64,000 nucleotides of DNA from JAAYJR01 sp964540755 (GTDB taxonomy: Bacteria > Bacteroidota > Bacteroidia > Bacteroidales > Prolixibacteraceae), in contig CAZIOB010000018.1 in NCBI GenBank assembly GCA_964540755.1, positions 1 to 64,000 on the forward strand, read 5' to 3'. The position numbers and the translations under genes are program-made. The notes beneath the pieces were generated by a model. That model did not search any database. It was not told the DNA's origin and saw nothing but the letters and a program-made list of their open reading frames with translations. The stretch's first letter is position 1, and every line of letters begins with the position of its first letter. Shown one piece after another: positions 44,229 to 53,156 of this stretch.

Positions 44229-44287
44229 ACTACCAGAAAATGGCTCAATAGGAATGATCTGTATTGCAGGCAGGCATTAGAAAAGTT

Positions 44288-44578
44288 TTATTTAAATACG
44301 ATCCTGGTTATCATTTCTTCCCCTGCTGATTCATTTAAACGGATACGGATTTCTTCCCTCAGCATTACCAGTTCATTTTTTACAACTGATGAGCTGATCT
44401 CAACGAATAAGACTCCTTTAGAAATATAAATATTAGTTGTATAACGTGCTATTGTCTTTCCCATAACAGATTCCCATGATTGAACGACAGATGTTTCTTT
44501 CAGCTTATTTTCCATCCTCATTTCGCGTATATACTCGCGTAATATATCACTAAGAGGTTGAGTGTTGCTTCTTCTCAT
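44288..44578 (-). CDS. DUF721 (DciA-like) protein
   Basis: 96 residues. DUF721 pattern: SDILREYIREMRMENKL, VQSWESVMGKTIARYTTNIYI and LFVEISSSVVKNELVMLREEI. The domain is related to DciA, the helicase-loading protein of many bacteria, and commonly sits next to recF. Its ATG overlaps the recF stop by four bases, so translation is likely coupled. A role in replication initiation is inferred from family and neighbourhood. Confidence 0.9.
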   Translation of the reverse strand: MRRSNTQPLSDILREYIREMRMENKLKETSVVQSWESVMGKTIARYTTNIYISKGVLFVEISSSVVKNELVMLREEIRIRLNESAGEEMITRIVFK

Positions 44579-45681
44579 GGCAGTCTGTTAATATTTCCTT
44601 CTTTAACCTGAAAGATATGGTAATCCGCATCCATTTCCTTTATAATTCCATCCAGGTGTTCCCTGTTGGTATCCGTAATAAAAATTTGTCCGAAATGATC
44701 ACCTGAAACAATTTTAATTATTTGTTCAACCCTCTGACGATCAAGCTTATCAAAAATATCATCCATTAGCAGGATAGGTTTCATTTCTGCTATTTCCTTA
44801 ATGAAATTGAACTGCGCCATTTTCAGGGCAACCAGGAATGTTTTGTTTTGTCCCTGTGATCCCAGCTTTTTAATCGGATATTCGTCTATAGTGAAAATAA
44901 GATCATCTTTATGTATGCCGACACTGGTATATTGCAGTAGCCTGTCTTTTGACAATGAATCCCTTAGCAGTTCACTAAATTCGGTTTCATATAGATCCGA
45001 TTGATGTTTCAGCCCAACCCTTTCATTTCCTTTTGAAATAAAGGTATAATATTCCTGAAACATAGGAATTAATTTTTCTACAAATTTACTTCTTTCGGTG
45101 TGGATCCGCCTTCCGTATTCCAGCAACCTTACATCCCATACAGAGATCAGCTCCTGATCGAAATAACGTTCACCGCCAAACTGTTTAAGCAGATTATTTC
45201 TCTGTACAAGGGCACGGTTATACCTTAGCAGGTCATTAAGATAATTCTGATCATACTGTGAAATCACACCGTCCATAAACTTGCGGCGCTCATCGCTTCC
45301 TCCGAGAATAAGGGTTACATCTGCCGGTGTAATCATTACCAGGGGAAGCAATCCGATATGGCCTGACAGTTTTTTATAAATTTTGGAATTACGTTTAAAT
45401 TGTTTTTTTCGCCCTTTATGTAATATACATGATATGGTCTCTTTAGAATCAAGTCTTTTGTATGTTCCGCTAAGCCTGAAAAAATCTTCATCATGATTAA
45501 TATTCAACTGGTCAGCCGGATTAAAAAAACTTTTACAAAAGGAGAGATAATAAACAGCATCCATAAGGTTTGTCTTTCCCGTGCCGTTATTACCGATTAA
45601 ACAATTGAGCCGGGAAGAAAATGATACCTGGACATTTTTCAGGTTCTTAAAATTTTTAATAGTAATCTCGTCAATATACAT
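44575..45681 (-). CDS. recF: DNA replication and repair protein RecF
   Basis: 368 residues from ATG at 45679-45681; an upstream non-ATG extension adds eight unlikely residues. SMC-like ATPase: Walker A GNNGTGKTNLMDAVYYLSF (about 30-48), signature KLGSQGQNKTFLVALKMAQF, and Walker B PILLMDDIFDKLD. RecF loads RecA at gaps with RecO and RecR. It precedes the DUF721 gene in a two-gene operon. Confidence 0.97.
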   Translation of the reverse strand: MYIDEITIKNFKNLKNVQVSFSSRLNCLIGNNGTGKTNLMDAVYYLSFCKSFFNPADQLNINHDEDFFRLSGTYKRLDSKETISCILHKGRKKQFKRNSKIYKKLSGHIGLLPLVMITPADVTLILGGSDERRKFMDGVISQYDQNYLNDLLRYNRALVQRNNLLKQFGGERYFDQELISVWDVRLLEYGRRIHTERSKFVEKLIPMFQEYYTFISKGNERVGLKHQSDLYETEFSELLRDSLSKDRLLQYTSVGIHKDDLIFTIDEYPIKKLGSQGQNKTFLVALKMAQFNFIKEIAEMKPILLMDDIFDKLDRQRVEQIIKIVSGDHFGQIFITDTNREHLDGIIKEMDADYHIFQVKEGNINRLP

Positions 45682-45755
45682 TTTTTTTATCCCGTTAAGA
45701 TGCAAAACTAACTAAATTTAAGTGATCATTTGTCTTATGGTTAATAAAAAAAAGT

Positions 45756-45763
45756 TATTTTTG
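45756..45763 (+). promoter_or_regulatory. -7 box TATTTTTG upstream of the TPR-ribH operon
   Basis: Exact TAnnTTTG match 25 bases before the ATG at 45789; the same word occurs before prfC. A TTTG at 45729-45732 lies upstream, but its 23-base spacing is longer than usual. Confidence 0.5.
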
Positions 45764-45788
45764 CGGCACAATTTTGAAAACTAAGGAT

Positions 45789-46481
45789 ATGGCAAAAAAG
45801 AAATCAAATCAACCTGATAACTTGCAGGAACTTGAAAGTGCATTAACAAAAACGGAACATTTTATAGAGGAACATCAGAAACCTATTACATATGCTGTTG
45901 GTATAATTATTTTACTTGTTATTGTCTATCTGGGATTTAAAAAGTTTTATCTTCAGCCGTTGGAAAAAGAGGCGCAATCACAAATGTTCATGGCTGAAAA
46001 TTATTTTGAAAAAGATTCTTTTAATCTTGCTATTAACGGTGACGGCAATTATCTTGGTTTTCTTGATATAATAGATGATTACGGGATGACAAAATCAGCT
46101 AATCTTGCGAAATATTATACAGGCATATCCTATTTACATCTTGGTCAGTACGAAGATGCGCTTTATTATTTGAAAGATTTCGAAACCGATGATCTGCTTT
46201 TAGCCCCGGTGGCGGAAGGAGCCTTGGGCGATGCCAGGCTTGAGCTGGGTGAAGATGAAGAGGCACTGAAACATTATAAGAAGGCTTATAGCCTTAATGA
46301 GAATAATTTTACCAATCCCATTTATATGATGAAGGCTGCTAATCTTTTGGAATCAATGGGTGAACTGGAAGATGCCATGGATGTTTACCGGGAGATAAAA
46401 GAAAAATATCCTGATTCTAACGAGGGAAGGTATATTGATCGCTATATTGCGCGGATTAAAATTAAATTAGAAGAAGAGTAA
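45789..46481 (+). CDS. Membrane-anchored TPR protein
   Basis: 230 residues from ATG at 45789. One transmembrane helix (about 35-52, YAVGIIILLVIVYLGFKKF) follows a charged cytosolic N-terminus. The outside part has tetratricopeptide-like helices: NLAKYYTGISYLHLGQYEDAL, LGDARLELGEDEEALKHYKKA and NLLESMGELEDAMDVYREI. Resembles YfgM/TPR_21-type proteins that associate with the Sec translocon. Ten bases before ribH on the same strand. Confidence 0.9.
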   Translation: MAKKKSNQPDNLQELESALTKTEHFIEEHQKPITYAVGIIILLVIVYLGFKKFYLQPLEKEAQSQMFMAENYFEKDSFNLAINGDGNYLGFLDIIDDYGMTKSANLAKYYTGISYLHLGQYEDALYYLKDFETDDLLLAPVAEGALGDARLELGEDEEALKHYKKAYSLNENNFTNPIYMMKAANLLESMGELEDAMDVYREIKEKYPDSNEGRYIDRYIARIKIKLEEE

Positions 46482-46491
46482 ATTTTTAAGG

Positions 46492-46977
46492 ATGGCAACC
46501 AGAAATCTTTCCGAATATGATACCGGCAGCATACCCTCAGCTGAAAAAATGCGGTTCGGGATTGTTGTTTCCGAATGGAATTATGAAATTACTTCAGCTC
46601 TTGCAGAGGGGGCATATATGACATTAAAAAAGCACGGAGCTGCTGAAGAGAATATTATAGTGAAGCATGTTCCGGGTAGTTTCGAGTTGCCTTTGGGGGG
46701 AGAGTATTTTGCAGAAGAAGGCGATATAGACGCAGTTATTCTCATCGGATGCGTAATTCAGGGAGAAACACCCCATTTTGATTACATATGCATGGGTGTG
46801 ACAAAGGGCACAATGGATCTCAGTCTGAAATACAACATGCCCTTTGTTTTCGGAGTTCTTACGACAAAAACTTTTCAACAGGCGAAAGATCGCGCAGGAG
46901 GAAAATACGGCAACAAAGGAGATGAGGCTGCCATAACGGCGATCAAGATGATAACCCTGAAGAAATCATTTTCCTGA
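46492..46977 (+). CDS. ribH: 6,7-dimethyl-8-ribityllumazine synthase
   Basis: 161 residues. Motifs: GIVVSEWNYEITSALAEGA (substrate loop), VPGSFELPLGGEYFAEEG, VILIGCVIQGETPHFDYI with the catalytic His region, and PFVFGVLTTKTFQQAKDRAGG. Condenses the ribityl-pyrimidine with a four-carbon phosphate in riboflavin synthesis and assembles as an icosahedral shell in many species. Other rib genes are not in this window. Confidence 0.97.
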   Translation: MATRNLSEYDTGSIPSAEKMRFGIVVSEWNYEITSALAEGAYMTLKKHGAAEENIIVKHVPGSFELPLGGEYFAEEGDIDAVILIGCVIQGETPHFDYICMGVTKGTMDLSLKYNMPFVFGVLTTKTFQQAKDRAGGKYGNKGDEAAITAIKMITLKKSFS

Positions 46978-46987
46978 AATAAGATGT

Positions 46988-47374
46988 TCAGGGATTCCGG
47001 CGCCTCTGATTAAAATGCTCCCTTCTTTCCTCAAGATATTTTTGATATTTATTCCACTGCTCGTCTGTCAGGATCTCTTTCATCTTCTCATCCTGCTCTT
47101 CTCTGATCTGCCGGAATTTTTCACGCATTCCTTCAGGATTTCCTCCTCCCTGTCTTTGGCCCCTTAATTCTCTCATTTTTTTATTCGATTCCAGATTTAC
47201 TTCATAAACCTGTTTCATCTGATTGTCATTCATATCCAGAACTTCTTTGAGCCTGTCGGTTTGTCGTTTGGCAATTTCTTCCGGATTCATATCCCTGAAT
47301 CCACCGCCCGGTTGGGCCAGTGTGAAGGAGGTCCCCATAATAACCGCGATCGCAATCATAAATAATTTTTTCAT
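46988..47374 (-). CDS. DUF4890/Spy-like periplasmic protein
   Basis: 128 residues. Signal peptide to about residue 20 (FTLAQ), a short Gly-rich linker, then helices heavy in Lys, Arg, Glu, Gln and Met (PEEIAKRQTDRLKEVLDM, MREKFRQIREEQDEKMKEIL, TDEQWNKYQKYLEERREHF), the pattern of DUF4890 and Spy/CpxP proteins. Probably a periplasmic chaperone or stress protein. Convergent with ribH, 10 bases apart. Confidence 0.85.
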   Translation of the reverse strand: MKKLFMIAIAVIMGTSFTLAQPGGGFRDMNPEEIAKRQTDRLKEVLDMNDNQMKQVYEVNLESNKKMRELRGQRQGGGNPEGMREKFRQIREEQDEKMKEILTDEQWNKYQKYLEERREHFNQRRRNP

Positions 47375-47541
47375 ACTTTACTTTTTTAAATGTTTGAAAT
47401 ATTAAATACCCCGGGAAAAAGAAATCTGTTTAAAACAAATTCCGCTAATTGTTCCGGGACTCACAACTAATATCCGTTAGACATGCAGAGAAAATAATAG
47501 TTTAAAAGGGGGAAAAATAAATGTGGGAAACACTTTGGGAT

Positions 47542-48183
47542 TCAGAGGTCAATATTGAGATTCACACCGATTATATCAGTAATATCCCATGTCAGGATAC
47601 TTTTACTTTTTTGACAGGCATAAAAAATTTTCATTTCAAAATTTTTTCTATTAATAGCATTTACTCCGGCATGTAATCTGATCATATGCAGCTTTTCCCT
47701 GTTCAATTTATAAAATGATTCAAATGCTGTAAAGAATTGAAGCCTGGTTCTGGGGATATCCGGAAAATTTACTATAACTTTTTGCCAGTGTCTGAAATGA
47801 TTTATTTCTTTATTTAAGAATCTGTATTCAATACGGTTTGAAAAATCCAGTTCAAAATTACATAATTCTGACGAAAGCGTACCATATACCATCGGCCGCT
47901 GCTCCTGCAACCAGTCGATATCCTGCCTTATCCACGAAAATCGAAATCCGCTGCCCAGGGTGAACCATGGAGTAACGTCATACTGAATCCGTGTATCAGC
48001 AAATTTCAGGCCTATGCTGTTTGTATGAGGAGTATAATGCAGTTTTTCTGAAAATATAAGGAATGTCTTTTCTGCAAGGCCAACTTCCACAGTATTCTGA
48101 TTCCACAATTCAAAATCCCTTTCCCCGGGAAATGAATACAGATAAGTGAAAATTAAAAACAGAACAACTATTAACCTGGACAT
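47542..48183 (-). CDS. DUF2490 outer-membrane beta-barrel protein
   Basis: 213 residues. Signal peptide to about residue 18, then ELWNQNTVEVGLAEKTFLIFSEKLHY and further alternating amphipathic strands (GLKFADTRIQYDVTPWFTLGSGFRF) ending in an aromatic strand, the DUF2490 pattern. Probably a small outer-membrane barrel of unknown function. Nine bases after yidC on the same strand. Confidence 0.88.
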   Translation of the reverse strand: MSRLIVVLFLIFTYLYSFPGERDFELWNQNTVEVGLAEKTFLIFSEKLHYTPHTNSIGLKFADTRIQYDVTPWFTLGSGFRFSWIRQDIDWLQEQRPMVYGTLSSELCNFELDFSNRIEYRFLNKEINHFRHWQKVIVNFPDIPRTRLQFFTAFESFYKLNREKLHMIRLHAGVNAINRKNFEMKIFYACQKSKSILTWDITDIIGVNLNIDL

Positions 48184-48192
48184 AGATCATCA

Positions 48193-50121
48193 TTATTTTT
48201 TGGTCATCTTAATTCCCCGTTGTTTGGCCGCTTCCTCCAGCCTTTTCTGAAATTTGGATTTTTTTACAGGTTTCTTTTTATTAATCTGTAGTTGCATTCT
48301 TATCTTTTCTTCATCTATAGATGACCGGATAATATATGTTTGCCCGATAGTTATCAGGTTTGCCAGAAAATAGTAATAGCTTAGTCCGGAAGAATAATTA
48401 TTCAATATAAACAGGAACATTACAGGCATCATATACATCATTGTTTTCATGCCCGGCATACCTTGTGAAGTAGTTGCCTGCTGGTTCAGTTTGGTTGATA
48501 TTATAGTAGTAATAGTCATAAGCAAACAGAACAGGCTTACGTGGTCGCCGTAAAAAGGGATAGTAAACGGCAGATCCAGAATTGAGTCATATGTTGACAA
48601 GTCATGTGCCCAAAGAAAACTTTTCTGCCGGAGTTCAATAGAGGTAGGAAAGAAGAAGAACATTGCCACAAGAATAGGGAACTGGAGCAGCATAGGCAGG
48701 CAACCGCCCATTGGATTCACCCCTACCTTTTTATAAAGAGCCATTGTAGCCTGTTGTTTTTCCATGGGCTTGTCCTTGCCGAATTTTTTGTTTATCTCGT
48801 CCATCTCCGGTTTCAGTACCCGCATTTTTGCCTGAGACTTATATGATTTGTAAGTAAACGGGAATAAGATTGTTTTTATAAAAATGGTAAGCAGCAATAT
48901 AATGATGCCGAAATTGTCAATATACTGTCTTAAAAAATTAAATACCGGTATGATCAGGTATCTGTTTACAGGCCGGACAATAGCATAACCCAGATATACA
49001 AGTCTTTCAAGATCAACATCATATTGTCTTAGAGTCTGATAATGATTCGGTCCGAAAAAGAATTTCATATTGAATATTTCAGAATCTGTTCCCTGGTAAG
49101 GAATTGCTATATCTGCATTAAAATTAGCCAGGTATTTTTCATTTTCCTCATAGAACTCAGAGCGTACGTATGCATTGGGGAATGACTCCTCCGCAATTAT
49201 TGTTGAGTTGAAAAATAGTTGTTTGAAGGCTATCCACTTCAGACGAGTGCTTAAATCTTTCTTGTCAGATTTATTTGATGAAAGGTTATCCACCTCATCC
49301 TCAAAAAATTTATAATTAATATTTGTATATCGTTCCTCGCCGAATCTTGACGCACGCTCCTGTCGTGGCACATCAACAGCCCAACTGAAATTAAGATATG
49401 ACTGGTTTGAGGCAATATAATCTTTCATTCCCTCCATCCTGATATCATAATCTATTATAAATGAGTTATATTCAATAGTATAGATATACTCTAAAAATTT
49501 ACCAGGCTCAACTTCAAGTCTGAAATGCAAACTCTGCTGATCGACCTGATGGTCTTGATTATATTTGATTTTGCCTTTATTACCCTCTCTGACCTGAGTT
49601 CCTTCAATCACAACAGAATCTTCCTCAAAAAGAGGGGTGAAAAACAGATCATCAGTTTTAATACTGCGATTACGTGCAAAAAAGTTAAGTCCGAAAATTG
49701 TTTCAGGTCCATCGAAAAGAACAAGCGGCAATGAATCATGCGTTTGGTAGTCCTTTAGTTCAACGGAATATATTTTTCCTCCTTTATTTGTAAGGGTTAT
49801 TTTTATCAGATTATTTTCTACGGTATAAAATTTCTGTTCTCCGATAGCAGCTCTTCCGAACACTCCGAGCTGATCTATCTTTTCCTGTATCTCATTTTTT
49901 ATTTCTGCAGTGTCTTTAATGCCGGCTTCAGCTATATCCGCTTCTTGCTCCTGTACTTCCTGTTGTTCCCTGATCTTTTCCTGTTCAGCTTCTATCCGCG
50001 CAATAGAATCGCTACGTTGCCTTGCGGCTTCGATCTCTTCTTGGGAGGGACGGTTCATTACTGAAAAAACAACCAGTATTACAAAAATAAGTACAATTCC
50101 TATTATTGAATTTCTATCCAT
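48193..50121 (-). CDS. yidC: Membrane protein insertase YidC
   Basis: 642 residues. An N-terminal transmembrane helix (MDRNSIIGIVLIFVILVVF) is followed by a coiled coil and the large periplasmic beta-supersandwich domain (about 85-350). The conserved 60KD_IMP insertase core (about 390-610) has NFGIIILLLTIFIKTILFPF, KKVGVNPMGGCLPMLLQFPI and FPTSIELRQKSFLWAHDL, then a basic tail RLEEAAKQRGIKMTKK. Inserts and folds inner-membrane proteins with or without Sec. Its first eight bases overlap the end of pyrG. Confidence 0.98.
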   Translation of the reverse strand: MDRNSIIGIVLIFVILVVFSVMNRPSQEEIEAARQRSDSIARIEAEQEKIREQQEVQEQEADIAEAGIKDTAEIKNEIQEKIDQLGVFGRAAIGEQKFYTVENNLIKITLTNKGGKIYSVELKDYQTHDSLPLVLFDGPETIFGLNFFARNRSIKTDDLFFTPLFEEDSVVIEGTQVREGNKGKIKYNQDHQVDQQSLHFRLEVEPGKFLEYIYTIEYNSFIIDYDIRMEGMKDYIASNQSYLNFSWAVDVPRQERASRFGEERYTNINYKFFEDEVDNLSSNKSDKKDLSTRLKWIAFKQLFFNSTIIAEESFPNAYVRSEFYEENEKYLANFNADIAIPYQGTDSEIFNMKFFFGPNHYQTLRQYDVDLERLVYLGYAIVRPVNRYLIIPVFNFLRQYIDNFGIIILLLTIFIKTILFPFTYKSYKSQAKMRVLKPEMDEINKKFGKDKPMEKQQATMALYKKVGVNPMGGCLPMLLQFPILVAMFFFFPTSIELRQKSFLWAHDLSTYDSILDLPFTIPFYGDHVSLFCLLMTITTIISTKLNQQATTSQGMPGMKTMMYMMPVMFLFILNNYSSGLSYYYFLANLITIGQTYIIRSSIDEEKIRMQLQINKKKPVKKSKFQKRLEEAAKQRGIKMTKK

Positions 50122-51730
50122 TTTTTTCTCTTACTAATGAATTTTTTATAAAGTCAATGAATAATGGGTGTGGATTTAACACTGTGCTTCTGTATTCGGG
50201 ATGAAATTGTACCCCGACAAACCACTTATGTCCGGGAATTTCCACTATTTCAATCAACCCTGTTTCAGGATTGATACCTGACGGTATCATCCCTGCTTTT
50301 ATAAATTGTTCTTTGAAAGCATCATTAAATTCATACCGGTGGCGATGTCTTTCAAATACAGTTATTTTATTATATGCTTTATATGCTTTGCTGTTTTTTT
50401 CTATGATCCTGCATTCGTAAGCGCCAAGACGCATAGTCCCGCCATAATCTGTTATTTCTTTTTGGTGTTCCATTAAATCTATTACCGGGAAAGGAGTTTT
50501 TGGATTCATTTCAGTAGAATCTGCTCCTTTAAGTCCGGATACATTTCTGGCGAACTCAATAACTGCTGCCTGCATACCAAGACAAATACCCAGATAAGGG
50601 ATATTATTCTTTCGTGCAAAACTTGCAGCGTGAATTTTGCCATTCATTCCCCGGTGGCCGAAGCCGGGAGCTACTATTATACCATCCAGTTTTCCGAGTA
50701 GCTCCTTTGTATTGGAAGATTCAATACATTCAGAATGTATCCATTCAATATTCACACAGCACAGGTTAACGGCACCTGCATGGATTAAAGACTCGGCAAT
50801 TGATTTGTATGCATCATGCAATTCGACATATTTGCCGATCAATCCTATATTGACTTTATATACAGGATTATTAAGTCTTTTTAGAAAGTCGTTCCATGCA
50901 TCCAGATTAATATTGTAGTTGATTTCCAGTCCTAGTTTCTTAAGTACTATGGTATCAAGATTTTCTGAGAGCATTCTCAGCGGGACTTCATAGATAGTTG
51001 GAACATTAACAGATTGAATAACAGCCTCGGGATCCACATTACAAAAAAGTGAAACTTTTTCACGTATCGTATAGTCAATTTCATGCTCAGTACGCAAAAC
51101 CAGTATATCGGGCTGAATACCAGCTTCGAGCAAAAGTTTCACTGAATGTTGTGTAGGTTTGGTTTTAAGTTCACCGGTAGCGGCGAGATAGGGAACCAGT
51201 GTCAGATGCAATACCAGTACTTTTGTCCCGAGTTCCCGTTTTAATTGTCTGACTGACTCAATATATGGCAATGATTCAATATCACCCACAGTACCGCCGA
51301 TTTCAGTTATTACGATATCGTACTTTCCCTTGGAACCTAATATTTTAATTTTTCTTTTTATTTCATCTGTAATATGAGGAATGATCTGTACTGTTTTCCC
51401 GAGATAATCACCCCGCCGCTCTTTGCTGATAACCGACTGGTATATTCTGCCTGTAGTAATATTATTTGCCTGTGATGTAGGTTTATTCAGGAATCTTTCG
51501 TAATGCCCGAGATCCAGGTCTGTTTCTGCACCGTCTTCAGTGACAAAACATTCTCCATGCTCATACGGATTCAGAGTTCCCGGGTCAACATTAATATATG
51601 GATCAAGCTTTTGAATAGTCACTTTATATCCTCTCGATTGCAGCAGCATGGCAAGAGACGAAGCAAGAATACCTTTACCCAGGGAAGAAGTCACACCTCC
51701 GGTGACAAATATGTACCTTGTTTCAAACAA
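50114..51730 (-). CDS. pyrG: CTP synthase
   Basis: About 538 residues from TTG at 51728-51730, giving FETRYIFVTGGVTSSLGKG near the N-terminus as in the family. A GTG at 51761-51763 would add 11 residues, but a -7 box (TAATTTTG, 51763-51770) abuts it, so transcription would start inside that extension. The synthetase domain contains YINVDPGTLNPYEHGE and EIGGTVGDIESLPYIE. The C-terminal class-I glutaminase has the nucleophile Cys in YLGICLGMQ and a catalytic His/Glu in VGVQFHPEY. Converts UTP to CTP using glutamine. yidC follows with an 8-base overlap. Confidence 0.96.
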   Translation of the reverse strand: MFETRYIFVTGGVTSSLGKGILASSLAMLLQSRGYKVTIQKLDPYINVDPGTLNPYEHGECFVTEDGAETDLDLGHYERFLNKPTSQANNITTGRIYQSVISKERRGDYLGKTVQIIPHITDEIKRKIKILGSKGKYDIVITEIGGTVGDIESLPYIESVRQLKRELGTKVLVLHLTLVPYLAATGELKTKPTQHSVKLLLEAGIQPDILVLRTEHEIDYTIREKVSLFCNVDPEAVIQSVNVPTIYEVPLRMLSENLDTIVLKKLGLEINYNINLDAWNDFLKRLNNPVYKVNIGLIGKYVELHDAYKSIAESLIHAGAVNLCCVNIEWIHSECIESSNTKELLGKLDGIIVAPGFGHRGMNGKIHAASFARKNNIPYLGICLGMQAAVIEFARNVSGLKGADSTEMNPKTPFPVIDLMEHQKEITDYGGTMRLGAYECRIIEKNSKAYKAYNKITVFERHRHRYEFNDAFKEQFIKAGMIPSGINPETGLIEIVEIPGHKWFVGVQFHPEYRSTVLNPHPLFIDFIKNSLVREKNG

Positions 51731-51762
51731 ATTATTAATGGATCTTAATTTTTCAAAAAGCA

Positions 51763-51770
51763 CAAAATTA
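51763..51770 (-). promoter_or_regulatory. -7 box TAATTTTG before pyrG
   Basis: Exact TAnnTTTG match on the minus strand, about 32 bases before the preferred TTG start; it decides against the longer GTG start. Confidence 0.5.
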
Positions 51771-52131
51771 ATTAATAAAACTTATTTGAAAACTAAACAA
51801 TGATTAAATTAACCAGTAATTGAAAATAAAATAAAATAATTCGATTGTCAGAGTATTCTATTTAACAATAATTAACTTAAAATCCCTGGCTTATTTAATT
51901 TTTATAAATATAAGTACAGTTATTTTTTATTTATGTGCGGATTATAATAAAATCAGTTGGGCTGGTAATAAAAGAATTTAGCTATAATAATCACATGTGA
52001 AATTAGTGGAATAATATAGAATTGATTAAAATGAATCAGGCTACATGCATATATGAGGATGTTACAAATGTAATATTTATATTTTACAAATGTATAATTA
52101 ATTATTATCCAATAATATCCAATTTATGATT
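51771..52131. other. AT-rich intergenic stretch with TTACAAATGTAA words
   Basis: 361 bases between the end of the TonB-like gene and pyrG. No gene is seen. It contains TTACAAATGTAA (52059-52070) and a near copy (52081-52092), each with a TTACA/TGTA(A)-type inverted core like those around the XRE regulator at 58.6-59.9 kb. Confidence 0.45.
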
Positions 52132-52548
52132 TTAGTATCTTAATTTAATAGTATAATTATAAGTGATACATTGATGTTTTTTTGAAGTATTATTCTCTGG
52201 TTTAACCAAAATATACTTAACATTCGGTTCCTGTGGTAATTTAAAGTTAATTTTGAATATTTTTCTGGATTTCAAACGAATACCTCTGTTTTTAACACCT
52301 CCGAACCTCACATTTTTTATCAGTCTTACAGCTTCTTCGTCACATCCCCATCCTAAGCCTTTTTCTATTTCGACATTATGAACATTGCCATTGTCATCAA
52401 TCTCTGCGGTAAGTTGAACAACTCCTTCAATTCTCTTTTCAAGTGCTTCCGAGGGATATATCATATTAGATTTGATATATTTTTTAAAAGCCTCTTTTCC
52501 TCCCGGGTATTCAGGGAGTTTTAAAAAATATTTCTTATGATGCTTCAC
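52132..52548 (-). CDS. TonB C-terminal-domain protein without membrane anchor
   Basis: 138 residues. The start is GTG immediately after the flavodoxin TAG (TAG-GTG, no gap). Residues about 12-105 match the TonB C-terminal fold of Bacteroidetes energy transducers: PEYPGGKEAFKKYIKSNMIYP, VVQLTAEIDDNGNVHNVEI and GCDEEAVRLIKNVRF. The usual N-terminal transmembrane helix and proline-rich linker are absent, and no signal peptide is seen, so it may be cytosolic, truncated, or use another partner. The C-terminal 30 residues are unrelated and basic. Confidence 0.75.
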   Translation of the reverse strand: MKHHKKYFLKLPEYPGGKEAFKKYIKSNMIYPSEALEKRIEGVVQLTAEIDDNGNVHNVEIEKGLGWGCDEEAVRLIKNVRFGGVKNRGIRLKSRKIFKINFKLPQEPNVKYILVKPENNTSKKHQCITYNYTIKLRY

Positions 52549-53055
52549 CTATTGAAATTCTTTTTTTATTTGTTCAACCCACTCATTTATCCGGCTATCG
52601 GTCATTCTTGCCTGGTTCTCCTGGTCAAGCGGCAATCCGACAAATTTATCTCCCCGTTGTGCTTTAGATGCTTCAAAATTATAATTTTTTATTTTGGTAT
52701 GCCCAATAGTTTTACCCCCGCAGTTTTCAATAATATCTGCGAGAATTCCGATTGCATCGCAAAAATTTTCAGGATACCCTTTTTGATCACCTAATCCGAA
52801 AATTGCAAATTTCTTTCCTCTAAGGTCCATCTCTTCCAGATCGGGAACGAATTCATCCCAGTAATTAGGCAGTTCACCATCGAACCAGGTCGGAGCACTT
52901 AATAAAAAATTATCGTACTTTTCAAATATATTTTTATTTAACTCTTCAGCATTTACTGGTGTTATTTCAGTTTTACCCAGAGCCTTGATGATTTTTTCTG
53001 ATATTTTTTTTGATTTATGTGTATTAAAACTATAAATAATTGCCAAGTTATTCAT
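52549..53055 (-). CDS. fldA: Flavodoxin
   Basis: 168 residues. N-terminal AIIYSFNTHKSKKISEKI phosphate-binding loop region, the LLSAPTWFDGELPNYWDEF FMN-binding loop with Trp, and FAIFGLGDQKGYPENFCDAIG with the second aromatic loop, as in long-chain flavodoxins. An FMN electron carrier that can replace ferredoxin under iron limitation. The first loop lacks the classical T-x-T-G-x-T spacing but is otherwise a good match. It is followed without a gap by the TonB-like gene, and a TAAATTTG box lies about 87 bases upstream. Confidence 0.92.
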   Translation of the reverse strand: MNNLAIIYSFNTHKSKKISEKIIKALGKTEITPVNAEELNKNIFEKYDNFLLSAPTWFDGELPNYWDEFVPDLEEMDLRGKKFAIFGLGDQKGYPENFCDAIGILADIIENCGGKTIGHTKIKNYNFEASKAQRGDKFVGLPLDQENQARMTDSRINEWVEQIKKEFQ

Positions 53056-53156
53056 AAATATTAAATTTTAAAATAATTGTAAATGAGTTAATTATGAATT
53101 TATAAACCTTTATTCACCGAAACTGTAGTGTCATATATTCACAAATTTATTAATAA

